Notes: generated by a model from the sequence alone, not told the origin. Shown: positions 31,076 to 38,640, counted from the first letter of the stretch. The stretch is DNA of 40,985 bases from Paenibacillus popilliae ATCC 14706 (GCF_000315235.1 NZ_BALG01000021.1:1-40985); one strand, 5' to 3'. Made by a program: numbers and translations.

Positions 31076-31291
31076 CTAGCCGAGTAAAGATGCATGGGTA
31101 TGGCGAAGGCCGTGTCCTGTTATTGGGGGACCTAGCTCTAAAAGCTGCAACTCCTTAGCGATCTGCGTAATGCTCATGCCTTTTTCCCCCTTTTCTTTCA
31201 TCTTGAAATACTCCCCGTTCTTAACCAATCTCGACCCTCTCCCTCCGGAGAGTATGTTGACTGTAGGCGGGGTGTGTAAGTTAAAAGGCAA
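31076..31291 (-). pseudogene. mobile-element relic: transposase-like HTH joined to a tyrosine-recombinase tail
   Basis: The minus strand has a frame of up to 71 residues. Its second half ends GHGLRHTHASLLG, the Arg/His motif of tyrosine recombinases (HxLRHTHAS), then stops where a real integrase would continue for another 40-60 residues including the catalytic Tyr. Its first half, from a TTG after a GGAGGGAGAGGG site, reads VKNGEYFKMKEKGEKGMS then ITQIAKELQ, like the N-terminal helix-turn-helix of IS21-type transposases. It appears to be two fragments fused by deletion. No intact gene. Confidence 0.45.
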
Positions 31292-31312
31292 CCCAAAGCG
31301 GTTGCCTTTTAA
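31281..31312. terminator. bidirectional terminator-like perfect hairpin
   Basis: A 13-bp perfect stem, 31281-31293 with 31300-31312, GC core AGGCAACC/GGTTGCCT, flanked by T-runs on both strands (TTTTAA each way). It could end minus-strand transcripts from the secreted-protein gene or any plus-strand read-through. Confidence 0.65.
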
Positions 31313-31648
31313 TCGTAGTTTTTTCGAGGTAAACTCTTATTAGATGGGGTTTCCTTCTGCCATGCAATCTACGTACTCTGTTGTTTTGTTGGTTGCAGCT
31401 ACTGCTCGGCAATTATGGCCTTTTTTTAGAAAGTGGTGATAAAATGAAAAAAATATAATTCATGATGAAAAATGCGAAGACGCATCCTACAAATATTATT
31501 TTTTTGTATGCCTCTCCTATCTGACATTTAGAAAATTTCCCAGTATTGAAAAACGGCGCGAACAATTTAAACAAATTTTACAAAATTCAAAGCATCTTAA
31601 ATAACAATAAATCATTATGGTGTGAATTGGCAGTAAATAGTACCGTAG
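31313..31648. other. low-GC gene-free stretch in the scar region
   Basis: Strikingly AT-rich compared with the flanks, with poly-T and poly-A tracts. I see no gene with a start and ribosome-binding site; a 39-codon minus-strand frame (ending in MAEGNPI near 31341) has no recognisable origin. It looks like decaying sequence. Confidence 0.5.
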
Positions 31649-31759
31649 CTACCGAGAAGGGTCGGGGCACCATTTAGAAATCAAAATGCGGTCGGGAATA
31701 AGGGTGGCCCAGGCGGGCCTGTAGGAAATGAGCGGCGTTTAAATTATGAGCTTGGATAA
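31649..31759 (+). pseudogene. relic of a phage terminase small subunit
   Basis: The plus frame between an upstream TAG and TAA 31757-31759 reads RVGAPFRNQNAVGN, KGGPGGPVGNERR, then ends. The repeated G-N-x-N-A / G-G-P-x-G-N pattern is the typical N-terminal segment of phage terminase small subunits (RGAPKGNKNAxGNxGGxGxPxGN). There is no start codon and no downstream domain, and its end overlaps the 3' end of the minus-strand gene. Short match, so moderate confidence. Confidence 0.45.
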
Positions 31760-32061
31760 ACAGGGCCTTCGTAAGTTACGCCCCACCACTTTCCATCTCC
31801 GTTTACATACGAAATGACAACTGTAATGTTGAGGTTGCCGGCATACTCGCCATCATTGTAGTAATAAACGGGGGGGATGGACGATCTTGTTGGATAGTAT
31901 TTCTTGTTATATTCCCATAATACCTGTTCGGTACGCTTGGTTGTATTATCTTTTTCTACAGCGTCCTGCGTTACAGGGAATAGGGCTGCCCCGGCGGTAG
32001 GGGCAAGCATGCTGACCAACAAAACACCCGCTAACACAACAATCCAAAATTTGTAGTGCAT
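31744..32061 (-). CDS. small secreted protein of unknown function
   Basis: 105 aa. A clear Sec signal peptide: MHYKFWIVVLAGVLLVSML followed by APTAGA-A, with cleavage likely after AGA at residue 25. The mature part (about 80 aa) has no cysteine, is rich in Tyr, Asn and Val, and ends in what looks like beta strands (NLNITVVISYVNGDGKWWGVTYEGPVYP). GGGAGGTG lies 5-6 nt before the ATG on the minus strand, so it appears expressed. I do not recognise the family. It sits alone between phage relics and may be cargo of the lost element. Confidence 0.7.
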   Translation of the reverse strand: MHYKFWIVVLAGVLLVSMLAPTAGAALFPVTQDAVEKDNTTKRTEQVLWEYNKKYYPTRSSIPPVYYYNDGEYAGNLNITVVISYVNGDGKWWGVTYEGPVYPSS

Positions 32062-32119
32062 AAGCTCACCTCCCAGTTAGTAATTAAAATATTGCTACAA
32101 TAATATTTGTATGAATTGA

Positions 32120-32281
32120 ATTGATAATAATGCCAAAGTATGCCTCATCGCCATTTCTTCGGACGAATCGCTGCGCGAGCGATATTACGCATCTTTGCAG
32201 GCTGCGACTTTGACTTTTGGCGGCAATGTAGCCGATTATAAAGCCAAAACGGAGGAGATACCAGGTGTGGCGGTCGGATAG
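32120..32281 (+). pseudogene. relic of a phage baseplate J-like protein
   Basis: The plus frame ending at TAG 32279-32281 reads SSDESLRERYYASLQA, then GGNVADYKAKTEEIPGV. This matches the pattern DESLRERyyaslq...GNvadYkawakeiPGV of baseplate J/gp47 (XkdT-like) proteins of contractile phages. No start, about 50 residues of an expected 350 or so. The frame stops right after the PGV motif where the family would continue. Confidence 0.5.
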
Positions 32282-32409
32282 TATCAAATGCATTTTATTC
32301 CGGCGTCATTAAAACTCGACCACTTGGCCATATTCGTATCTGCCCGTCACCAACCTTCCTTCCAGGCATACAGTGTATAGACATTTACCCAAGAAGGAGG
32401 AAGGCATTG

Positions 32410-32988
32410 ATGAACGATACCGTGCTGCAAGCAGCGGACTTGGCGTTGGCTGCCGATTCCGATCAGTTGTTCACTTATAAGCGCGATCCGTACAATTACA
32501 TTACGCAATTGTTCGGTGAACAATTGCCCGCGATAAAGAATGGTTTTTTTAATGTTCATCTGACTAGAGGCATAATTATACAGCCGCATTGGCATACGAA
32601 TGTTACCGAAATGGTGTTTGTTATTCGTGGTGAGGTCATTACTGCGGTGTTTAACCCGTTTGCGCGAAAGCTGATGGTCTATCATCTGAGGCCCGCTCAA
32701 GTTTCGATCTTCCCACAAGGCTGGTTTCATTGGATTATTGCCGAATCCAACCAAGCCCATATCCTTACGATTTTTGACCATCCGACTCCGGATATTGTGT
32801 ATGGGTCGGATTTTCTCCGGGCCGTGCCCAAAGAAGTGATGAAGCGCGCCTATTGCGTGAACAAAGAGGATTATGCAAAAGCGGTGGCTCCGATAACGGA
32901 ATCGCTGATTCTCGGTCCTCCCCCCGGGTGTATGGAGCCATCGTATGATCCGATGGGCATGCAATATGCCGGGCATCCCTTTTATTGA
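32410..32988 (+). CDS. cupin-domain protein (oxalate decarboxylase/germin-like)
   Basis: 192 aa. One cupin barrel with metal ligands H60, H62 and E67 in QPHWHTNVTEMVFVIRGEV and H107 in FPQGWFHWIIAE. The C-terminal segment contains TPDIVYGSDFLRAVPKEVM, then AYCVNKEDYAKAVAPITESLILGPPPGC. Cytoplasmic, no signal peptide. Substrate unknown; related small cupins occur widely in Paenibacillus and Bacillus. ATG 32410 is 9 nt after AAGGAGG; the TTG at 32407 is an alternative. A short palindrome ATACAGTGTAT (32368-32378) about 30 nt upstream could be an operator or part of a promoter. It is monocistronic, with a terminator after it. Confidence 0.85.
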   Translation: MNDTVLQAADLALAADSDQLFTYKRDPYNYITQLFGEQLPAIKNGFFNVHLTRGIIIQPHWHTNVTEMVFVIRGEVITAVFNPFARKLMVYHLRPAQVSIFPQGWFHWIIAESNQAHILTIFDHPTPDIVYGSDFLRAVPKEVMKRAYCVNKEDYAKAVAPITESLILGPPPGCMEPSYDPMGMQYAGHPFY

Positions 32989-33070
32989 ACCCTCCCTTGC
33001 GCCACCTGAAGTCCATATTTCGGAAATGAGACTACGTAGTTGTTCTCAATTAGGGTCTGGCAATCGTGAA

Positions 33071-33099
33071 CGGGCTTGAACAGCAAGCCCGATTTTGTT
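33071..33099 (+). terminator. Rho-independent terminator between the cupin gene and cysH
   Basis: CGGGCTTG 33071-33078 with CAAGCCCG 33084-33091, loop AACAG, then ATTTTGTTG. Confidence 0.8.
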
Positions 33100-33198
33100 G
33101 TCCGTGAACATTCACCTGGGGCATTGTCCCGGTATATGCTGTAATATCGAGACGTTGCACATCTATGCGGAAAAAATTTACGAGTGGAGGATCGACAC

Positions 33199-33891
33199 AT
33201 GAATCTGTTGGAAAAGGAAGCGCTGGCTCGGAAGAAGGCAGAGGAATTCGAGCTTGCGGCTCCGGAAGAACTGATTGCCTGGGCGGTGGAGACATTTCCG
33301 AAATTGACCTTCGCATGCAGCTTCGGCGCGGAAGACGTTGTCCTGGTTGATATGCTCCAGTGCATCAGCCCGTCAACTGATTTATTCTATTTGGATACCC
33401 ATTTTCACTTCCGGGAGACCTATGATACGCGCGATCGGCTAAGCGAGCGCTACAATCTGGAGTTCGTCCGCGTCGCCCCCGTACTCTCGCCCGAAGAACA
33501 GGCAAAGCTGCATGGGGAGGCACTGTGGGAACGAGAGCCGAATCTATGCTGTAATATACGGAAGGTCGAGCCGCTCACTGGCATTCTCAGGCAATACGAT
33601 GCATGGATTACCGGAATTCGCCGCGATCAGGCGCCAACCCGGGCTAACGCCAAGAAGGTCGAGTATGATACGAAGTTCGGCCTCATGAAGTTCAATCCGC
33701 TTGCCGCATGGACCTCCGAAGACGTATGGAACTACATTCGATCGCATGACGTTATTTATAATCCGCTGCATGATTTGAACTATCCCAGCATCGGCTGCAC
33801 CCACTGCACGCGTCAGGTACGGCTTGGAGAAAATCCGCGCGCCGGGCGCTGGTCCGGAACCGGCAAGGTGGAGTGCGGGCTTCATCAGTAA
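33199..33891 (+). CDS. cysH: phosphoadenylyl/adenylyl-sulfate reductase (thioredoxin)
   Basis: 230 aa. Reduces activated sulfate (APS or PAPS) to sulfite in cysteine synthesis. Motifs: FACSFGAEDVVLVDML, the FYLDTHFHFRETY segment, and the double pairs C117-C118 and C200-C203 that bind a 4Fe-4S cluster. The C-terminal ECGLH carries the catalytic cysteine C226. The cluster cysteines point to an APS-type enzyme or the dual-specificity enzyme of Bacillus. ATG 33199 is 8 nt after TGGAGG; GTG 33184 overlaps this site. sat follows after 21 bp, so the two probably form one operon; no cysC (APS kinase) is present. Confidence 0.95.
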   Translation: MNLLEKEALARKKAEEFELAAPEELIAWAVETFPKLTFACSFGAEDVVLVDMLQCISPSTDLFYLDTHFHFRETYDTRDRLSERYNLEFVRVAPVLSPEEQAKLHGEALWEREPNLCCNIRKVEPLTGILRQYDAWITGIRRDQAPTRANAKKVEYDTKFGLMKFNPLAAWTSEDVWNYIRSHDVIYNPLHDLNYPSIGCTHCTRQVRLGENPRAGRWSGTGKVECGLHQ

Positions 33892-33912
33892 CCAGAGAAG
33901 GGAGAACGATTT

Positions 33913-35079
33913 ATGACTACAATCTTACCGCATGGCGGACAACTCATCTCCAGGCTCGTCCCGGAAGCGGAGGTGAACCGGTTTGAGCACGACGCGAAGG
34001 GACTGCCGGCCATTCGAATCAATCGACGAACGTTGTCCGACGCCGATCTCGTTGCCATAGGGGCATTTTCTCCCTTACAGGGCTTCATGAAAGAAGAAGA
34101 TTACCGCCATGTGGTGGAACGGATGCGGCTTGTGGACGGAACCGTATGGAGCCTTCCGATAACGCTTCGGGTCCATGCGGACACCGCAAGCGTCTTGCGC
34201 ATCGGCGAAGAAGCGGCCCTCATCGGCGAAGAGGATGGCGTATTATATGGAACGGTCGTGGTGCAGAGCATCTTCGAGATCGATCTGTACCATGAGGCGG
34301 AGCAGGTGTTCCGCACGACCGATACCGCTCATCCGGGAGTCCAGAAGTTGCTGGAGTGCCCGACGTTCTGTGTCGGCGGAAGTATTCGCTTGCTGCGCAG
34401 GCTGAAGCCGGAACGCTTCGGCGAGTATTACTTCGATCCGGCCGAGACCAGACAGATCTTCCGGGAGCGTAGCTGGCGGACCGTCGTCGGCTTTCAGACC
34501 CGCAATCCGGTTCATCGGGCTCACGAGTATATCCAGAAGAGCGCGATGGAGATGGTGGATGCGTTGTTCCTCAATCCGCTCGTCGGTGAGACGAAGTCCG
34601 ACGATGTGCCTGCGGATGTGCGCATGTGTAGTTATGTCAGTCTGCTGGAGTACTATTATCCGAGAGACCGGGTCTTTCTCGGCGTATTCCCGGCCGCGAT
34701 GCGATATGCGGGTCCGAGAGAGGCGATTTTTCACGCCATTGTTCGCAAAAATTACGGCTGCACCCACTTCATCGTCGGCCGCGATCATGCCGGTGTAGGC
34801 GATTATTACGGCACTTATGACGCTCAGCACATTTTTCGCGAATTCCAACCGGAAGAGCTTGGCATCATGCCGCTCTTCTTCGAGCACAGCTTCTATTGCG
34901 CCGCTTGCGGCAATATGGCGTCCAGCAAGACATGCCCGCATCCGAAGGAGCGGCATGTCGCCTTGTCCGGGACGAAGGTGCGCGAGATGCTGCGGAACGG
35001 CATTTGCCCGCCGCCTGAATTTTCACGGCCGGAAGTGGCGCGGATTCTAGTCGAAGGCATGTCAGATACCGCCAACTGA
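33913..35079 (+). CDS. sat: sulfate adenylyltransferase (ATP sulfurylase)
   Basis: 388 aa, the monofunctional archaeal/Bacillus-like type. It makes APS from ATP and sulfate, the substrate of CysH next to it. Catalytic motifs: [14 protein letters not shown] (HxxH at 201-204) and [14 protein letters not shown]. The C-terminal [15 protein letters not shown] is a small cysteine/histidine cluster that probably binds zinc, as known for some family members; the [11 protein letters not shown] end is conserved. GAAGGGAG precedes the ATG. No kinase domain is fused. Confidence 0.96.
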   Translation: MTTILPHGGQLISRLVPEAEVNRFEHDAKGLPAIRINRRTLSDADLVAIGAFSPLQGFMKEEDYRHVVERMRLVDGTVWSLPITLRVHADTASVLRIGEEAALIGEEDGVLYGTVVVQSIFEIDLYHEAEQVFRTTDTAHPGVQKLLECPTFCVGGSIRLLRRLKPERFGEYYFDPAETRQIFRERSWRTVVGFQTRNPVHRAHEYIQKSAMEMVDALFLNPLVGETKSDDVPADVRMCSYVSLLEYYYPRDRVFLGVFPAAMRYAGPREAIFHAIVRKNYGCTHFIVGRDHAGVGDYYGTYDAQHIFREFQPEELGIMPLFFEHSFYCAACGNMASSKTCPHPKERHVALSGTKVREMLRNGICPPPEFSRPEVARILVEGMSDTAN

Positions 35080-35126
35080 AGACATAGGCCGCTCCTCCAT
35101 CTTGCAATGATGAGACTTACATCGAT

Positions 35127-35155
35127 GTATATTTGTCCACCTTGTCCCATATAGA
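35127..35155 (+). promoter_or_regulatory. candidate sigma-E promoter for cwlD
   Basis: GTATATT 35127-35133, 14-nt spacer, CATATAGA 35148-35155. It fits the sigma-E pattern (KMATATT, about 14 nt, CATACAHT) with a few mismatches. cwlD is expressed in sporulating cells in Bacillus. The -10 overlaps the left arm and loop of the hairpin described next. Confidence 0.45.
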
Positions 35156-35192
35156 TGATTAGTGTCTGTATGGGAACGGAGGTGGACTTTTT
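35135..35192 (+). terminator. terminator-like hairpin after sat whose 3' arm holds the cwlD ribosome-binding site
   Basis: GTCCACCT 35135-35142 with AGGTGGAC 35180-35187 and TCCCATA 35145-35151 with TATGGGA 35169-35175, with a 17-nt loop, then TTTTT 35188-35192. The GGAGGTGG (35178-35185) that serves cwlD is inside the right arm. Confidence 0.7.
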
Positions 35193-35194
35193 GT

Positions 35195-35965
35195 ATGATC
35201 AAATGGCCTGAGAAGCGAAGCAAGAAAACGTCAATTCTGTGGATACCGCTGCATAGCGTGCGTAAATGGATCGTCAGCCTCTGCCTTGTGCTGGCTATCA
35301 TCGCCATCATGACCGCCGAGATGCCGGCCACGAGGACATGGACCTATTGGACGATACCGTTATCCGGCAAGGTCGTCGTCATTGATGCGGGCCATGGAGG
35401 ACCGGATGGCGGCGCGGTCAGCAAGCAAGGGGTGATTGAGAAAGATATCAATCTCTCTATCGCTTTATATTTGCGCGATTATTTGCAGCAGGCGGGAGCG
35501 ATCGTCTTCATGACCCGGGAAGGGGACTACGATCTGGCCGCCCCGGATACAAAAGGGTATGCGAGGCGCAAGGCGGAGGACTTGAAGCGGCGCGTCAGCT
35601 TCGTTCAGGAAAAGAAATCGGACATTCTGATTAGTCTGCATATGAACAGCATTCCGTCAGGCAAATGGAGCGGCGCCCAATCGTTCTATACGAAGCGGCA
35701 CCCGGAGAGCGAGCGTCTGGCTAAATCGATTCAGTCCGAGATCCGGCGCAATCTCGAAAATACGGATCGGGTGTCCAAGCTGGTGGAGCGGCGCTTATAT
35801 CTGATGGATCGTGTCGAGATTCCGTCGGCACTCGTGGAGGTGGGATTCCTCTCGAATCGGGAAGAATCCCGCCAACTGGCCGACGAACAGTATCAGCGCA
35901 AGGTGGCGGCCTCGGTATACAAAGGAATACTCCGCTTTATGGCAAAGGAAAACATTGGTAAATAG
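35195..35965 (+). CDS. cwlD: N-acetylmuramoyl-L-alanine amidase CwlD
   Basis: 256 aa. Cleaves the peptide side chain from muramic acid so that PdaA can form muramic-delta-lactam in the spore cortex, needed for germination lysis. A membrane anchor spans about residues 24-42 (WIVSLCLVLAIIAIMT). The Amidase_3 zinc ligands are H67 (DAGHGGPDGG), E83 and H149 (ISLHMNS); the catalytic Glu is E215 in VEVGFLSN. I chose ATG 35195 with GGAGGTGG (35178-35185) upstream; the longer frame from 35162 includes that site and the terminator stem. Neighbour pdaB also acts on spore wall sugar. Confidence 0.95.
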   Translation: MIKWPEKRSKKTSILWIPLHSVRKWIVSLCLVLAIIAIMTAEMPATRTWTYWTIPLSGKVVVIDAGHGGPDGGAVSKQGVIEKDINLSIALYLRDYLQQAGAIVFMTREGDYDLAAPDTKGYARRKAEDLKRRVSFVQEKKSDILISLHMNSIPSGKWSGAQSFYTKRHPESERLAKSIQSEIRRNLENTDRVSKLVERRLYLMDRVEIPSALVEVGFLSNREESRQLADEQYQRKVAASVYKGILRFMAKENIGK

Positions 35966-35982
35966 AGTTCCTATGATATAAT
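35955..35982 (+). promoter_or_regulatory. extended -10 promoter for salA
   Basis: TTGGTA 35955-35960, 16-nt spacer, TGA-TATAAT with the perfect -10 at 35977-35982. It overlaps the end of cwlD (stop 35963-35965). Confidence 0.7.
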
Positions 35983-36041
35983 AGACTACGTAACGAAGCA
36001 GCATGTCCGTCTGCTGACCTTGATAGAGACGAGGTGCCATC

Positions 36042-37154
36042 ATGATCACGAAAGAAGATATTTTGCAAGCGTTGCATGGATTAACGGAGCCCGTGACAGG
36101 CCAGGATTTGACTGATATTCAATGGATTCGCGATCTGATGATCAAGCCAGGAGGAGTGAAGCTGACCGCGCTGATCGCTCCTCAGGCCGCCGATGTGGAA
36201 GCGCGTGAGCGGCTGACCCGCGAGATTCGGACCCGCTTGTCGCTGCTCGGTCTGGACGATGTCGATGTCCATATCCGCATCCGGCTGGCGATAGCGGCGG
36301 AGCTACAAGCTATCGGCCTGCAACCAGATGAAGATGCGCCGAGACGAGGTACAGAGTCGGCAGGACATGGAGCCGGGATAGAGCAGCACCCATTGTTGAA
36401 TCCGGCATCAGGCGTGGAATTCATCGCCATCGCCAGCGGCAAGGGCGGTGTTGGCAAATCGACCGTCACCGTCAATCTGGCGGCGGCCCTATCCCGGCTG
36501 GGCAAGCGGGTCGGACTCATCGATGCCGACATCTACGGCTTCAGCGTCCCCGACATGATGGGGATTGAAGACCGCCCGATCGTGCAGGGCAACATGGTAA
36601 TCCCGATTGAACGGTTCGGCGTCAAAGTGATGTCGATGGGCTTTTTCGTGGAAGACAACAGTCCGGTCGTATGGCGCGGCCCGATGCTGGGCAGAATGCT
36701 CAGCAATTTCTTCCAGGAAGTGGAGTGGGGCGAGCTCAATATCGTGCTGCTTGATCTCCCTCCGGGAACAGGAGATATCGCGCTGGACATTCACCAGATG
36801 ATTCCTCACAGCAAGGAAATTATCGTCACGACGCCTCATTCGACGGCTGCCTTCGTCGCAGCCCGGGCCGGTTCGATGGCGCTCCATACGAAGCATGACA
36901 TCCTTGGCGTCGTTGAAAATATGGCCTATATCGAGTGCGGGCAATGTGGAGACAAGCAGTACGTGTTCGGTCGCGGAGGCGGCGGCAAGCTGGCGGAAGC
37001 GCTTCATGTTGATCTGATCGCCCAGATTCCGCTCGGTTCGCCGGATAATCACCCGGCAGAGCCGGACTTCTCGCCTTCGGTATACAAGGCGGATTCGGCT
37101 ATCGGCAAGCTGTATACCGAGTTGGCCGAAGAAGTCGTTCGGCGTTTGTCCTGA
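36042..37154 (+). CDS. salA: Mrp/NBP35-family P-loop ATPase SalA (iron-sulfur carrier type)
   Basis: 370 aa. An N-terminal MIP18/DUF59 domain (residues 1-90), a linker, then the ATPase with deviant Walker A SGKGGVGKST (132-141), LIDADIYG and LLDLPPGTGD. C299 and C302 (CGQCG) are the Fe-S binding pair of the family. In Bacillus, SalA affects protease gene expression by lowering scoC; the wider family delivers Fe-S clusters. The ATG follows GAGGTG. Convergent to gerD, separated by an 18-bp terminator. Confidence 0.93.
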   Translation: MITKEDILQALHGLTEPVTGQDLTDIQWIRDLMIKPGGVKLTALIAPQAADVEARERLTREIRTRLSLLGLDDVDVHIRIRLAIAAELQAIGLQPDEDAPRRGTESAGHGAGIEQHPLLNPASGVEFIAIASGKGGVGKSTVTVNLAAALSRLGKRVGLIDADIYGFSVPDMMGIEDRPIVQGNMVIPIERFGVKVMSMGFFVEDNSPVVWRGPMLGRMLSNFFQEVEWGELNIVLLDLPPGTGDIALDIHQMIPHSKEIIVTTPHSTAAFVAARAGSMALHTKHDILGVVENMAYIECGQCGDKQYVFGRGGGGKLAEALHVDLIAQIPLGSPDNHPAEPDFSPSVYKADSAIGKLYTELAEEVVRRLS

Positions 37155-37167
37155 ACGGGAACATAGC

Positions 37168-37208
37168 TATATACAAAAGGACTCCCGTGCGGAGTCCTTT
37201 TGTATATA
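37168..37208. terminator. bidirectional terminator between salA and gerD
   Basis: A perfect 18-bp stem (37168-37185 with 37191-37208) with loop CGTGC. T-runs flank the GC core (GGACTCC) on both strands. Confidence 0.92.
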
Positions 37209-37223
37209 CCGGGGAGGGAAGAC

Positions 37224-37880
37224 CTATGAACTGGAGCTGCCGCCGGACTCGCCGCCGCCCTCTTCTTTTCCGCCTTCGCCTTCCTTCTTTTTTTTCTTTT
37301 CTTCCGGCTGAAGCTCTTCCTTGACGACTTTGCTCAATAAATCCATGACTTCGAGCTTGAACAATGGGCTGCCCATGGCATCTTTAACAAGCGTCATCAA
37401 GTTTTTGCGGTATTCCGGGGTCTTCATTAGTTCGAGATAGGCTTTGGACATATCGGGCGACTTTAACATATCGCCGAACGCCTTCTGATATGTCGGATCT
37501 TTGATTAGCTGTTGATGGAGCTCTTTATTTTCTTTATTGATGGCTTTGGAGAATTCTCCAGCGAACTTCGGGTCCTTCATAACCTCTTCGATGACCTTCT
37601 CATATTCAGGCGATACGAGCGTATCTTTGACTGCCGTACGAATCTGCTCCTGCTGCTGGATCGTCAACGTCTTCATCTGCATGCCAGCACCAGCTCCTCC
37701 GGACGACGCCGATTGCACCGCTTTTTGGCCTTCTTCGCTCTTGAGAATATCGATAACCATGCTTTTTAGTTCTTTATAATCCATGCTGCTCTGGGCAGTG
37801 GGGTGTTCACTTCCGCAACCGGTGACGAGCAGCATTATAATGGTGCCAACCATCGTTAGACGGATGAATGATGTCTTCAT
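37224..37880 (-). CDS. gerD: spore germination lipoprotein GerD
   Basis: 218 aa. It clusters nutrient receptors at the inner spore membrane (germinosome). Signal peptide with lipobox LVTGC, so C22 should carry the lipid. The helical body has the repeated pattern D-P-x-Y/F...L near DPKFAGEF, DPTYQKAF, SPDMSKAY and TPEYRKNL. The last about 30 residues are a low-complexity tail of Lys, Glu, Gly and Ser (EEKKKKKEGEGGKEEGGG). AAAGGAG precedes the ATG on the minus strand by 10 nt, downstream of a sigma-G-type promoter. Confidence 0.95.
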   Translation of the reverse strand: MKTSFIRLTMVGTIIMLLVTGCGSEHPTAQSSMDYKELKSMVIDILKSEEGQKAVQSASSGGAGAGMQMKTLTIQQQEQIRTAVKDTLVSPEYEKVIEEVMKDPKFAGEFSKAINKENKELHQQLIKDPTYQKAFGDMLKSPDMSKAYLELMKTPEYRKNLMTLVKDAMGSPLFKLEVMDLLSKVVKEELQPEEKKKKKEGEGGKEEGGGESGGSSSS

Positions 37881-37920
37881 GGCACGGCACTCCTTTCTGT
37901 CCCATTCATGCCTTCACGCG

Positions 37921-37950
37921 TAGTATGGCAGGGCGGATTGTGAATTATGT
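37921..37950 (-). promoter_or_regulatory. sigma-G-type promoter of gerD
   Basis: On the minus strand: ACATA (37950-37946), an 18-nt spacer and CATACTA (37927-37921). The -10 is a full match to CATNHTA and the -35 matches 4 of 5 of GHATR. Forespore expression is known for gerD in Bacillus. Confidence 0.65.
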
Positions 37951-38015
37951 TTAACAGTTATAGTTTTTTGATGGGATTTCTGGTAAAATAATGAACATTG
38001 CGGAGGTGCAGCGCC

Positions 38016-38618
38016 TTGACGTTGAAAAAATGGTTTTACTTATTTTGGACCACGCTCCTTATTGGAGGCGGAATCACGTTAGTGATGGGTCTGTCCCTGC
38101 AATTCATTCAGGGAGAGTTCCAAAATTTCAATGGCCTGATGGACGGGGTATTGAATGTAGTGCAGTTGATTTTGAGCGGTTTTACTATAAGCGTATACTC
38201 GCAGATGGGCTTTTTCGCGTATCTTACGTTGAATTTCATTGCCATCGGATTGTTCAAAAAAACTTGGACGTACATACAGGTGGTGCTCACCGTCATTGCT
38301 CTGCTGGATCTGATGTTCCTGCGCATGCTGCTTGCGGATAATAGATCACAGCGGGGTGGAGACGCAATGAACGATATTTTGCTTGGACTGGCCATGCTCG
38401 CAGTCGCCCTGATCGTCGGTCATTTTAAAGTCAAGGCAAGCAACAGGACCGCATTCATTCCTACCTTATTCTTCATGATCGCCATTACGACAGTCGAGAC
38501 GCTGTCCGTCTTGAATATTAGCCGGATTGCGGCCTGGTACGTCTACTTGCCGCTCACGGCATGCAACGCCTATCAGGTGCTCATGCTGAACCGAATACTA
38601 GGAATACCAAAAAGCTGA
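38016..38618 (+). CDS. kbaA: KinB-signalling pathway activation protein KbaA
   Basis: 200 aa integral membrane protein, about six hydrophobic helices (for example FYLFWTTLLIGGGITLVMGL, IQVVLTVIALLDLMFL). In Bacillus KbaA is needed for full activity of the sensor kinase KinB at the start of sporulation. I chose TTG 38016 (MTLKKWFYLFW), 7 nt after GGAGGTG; a TTG at 37998 lies before this site. A TAAAAT at 37984-37989 could be its -10 but no good -35 is present. It is divergent from gerD (135 bp). Confidence 0.9.
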   Translation: MTLKKWFYLFWTTLLIGGGITLVMGLSLQFIQGEFQNFNGLMDGVLNVVQLILSGFTISVYSQMGFFAYLTLNFIAIGLFKKTWTYIQVVLTVIALLDLMFLRMLLADNRSQRGGDAMNDILLGLAMLAVALIVGHFKVKASNRTAFIPTLFFMIAITTVETLSVLNISRIAAWYVYLPLTACNAYQVLMLNRILGIPKS

Positions 38619-38640
38619 CGGGATTTCGCCAGCTTTTTTT
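38609..38640. terminator. bidirectional terminator between kbaA and pdaB
   Basis: AAAAAGCTG 38609-38617 with CAGCTTTTT 38630-38638, an inner CG/CG pair, then T-run to 38640. The kbaA stop codon (38616-38618) is inside the stem. The A-run serves as the U-tract for minus-strand pdaB. Confidence 0.85.

Noticed and set aside
32347-32976. 209-codon minus-strand frame opposite the cupin gene
   Set aside because: The plus-strand cupin has clear metal ligands; the antisense frame has none of the marks of a gene.
33100-33198. Promoter or riboswitch for cysH-sat
   Set aside because: I saw TTGTCC and TAATAT boxes but no pair with acceptable spacing, and no T-box or SAM-riboswitch-like structure.
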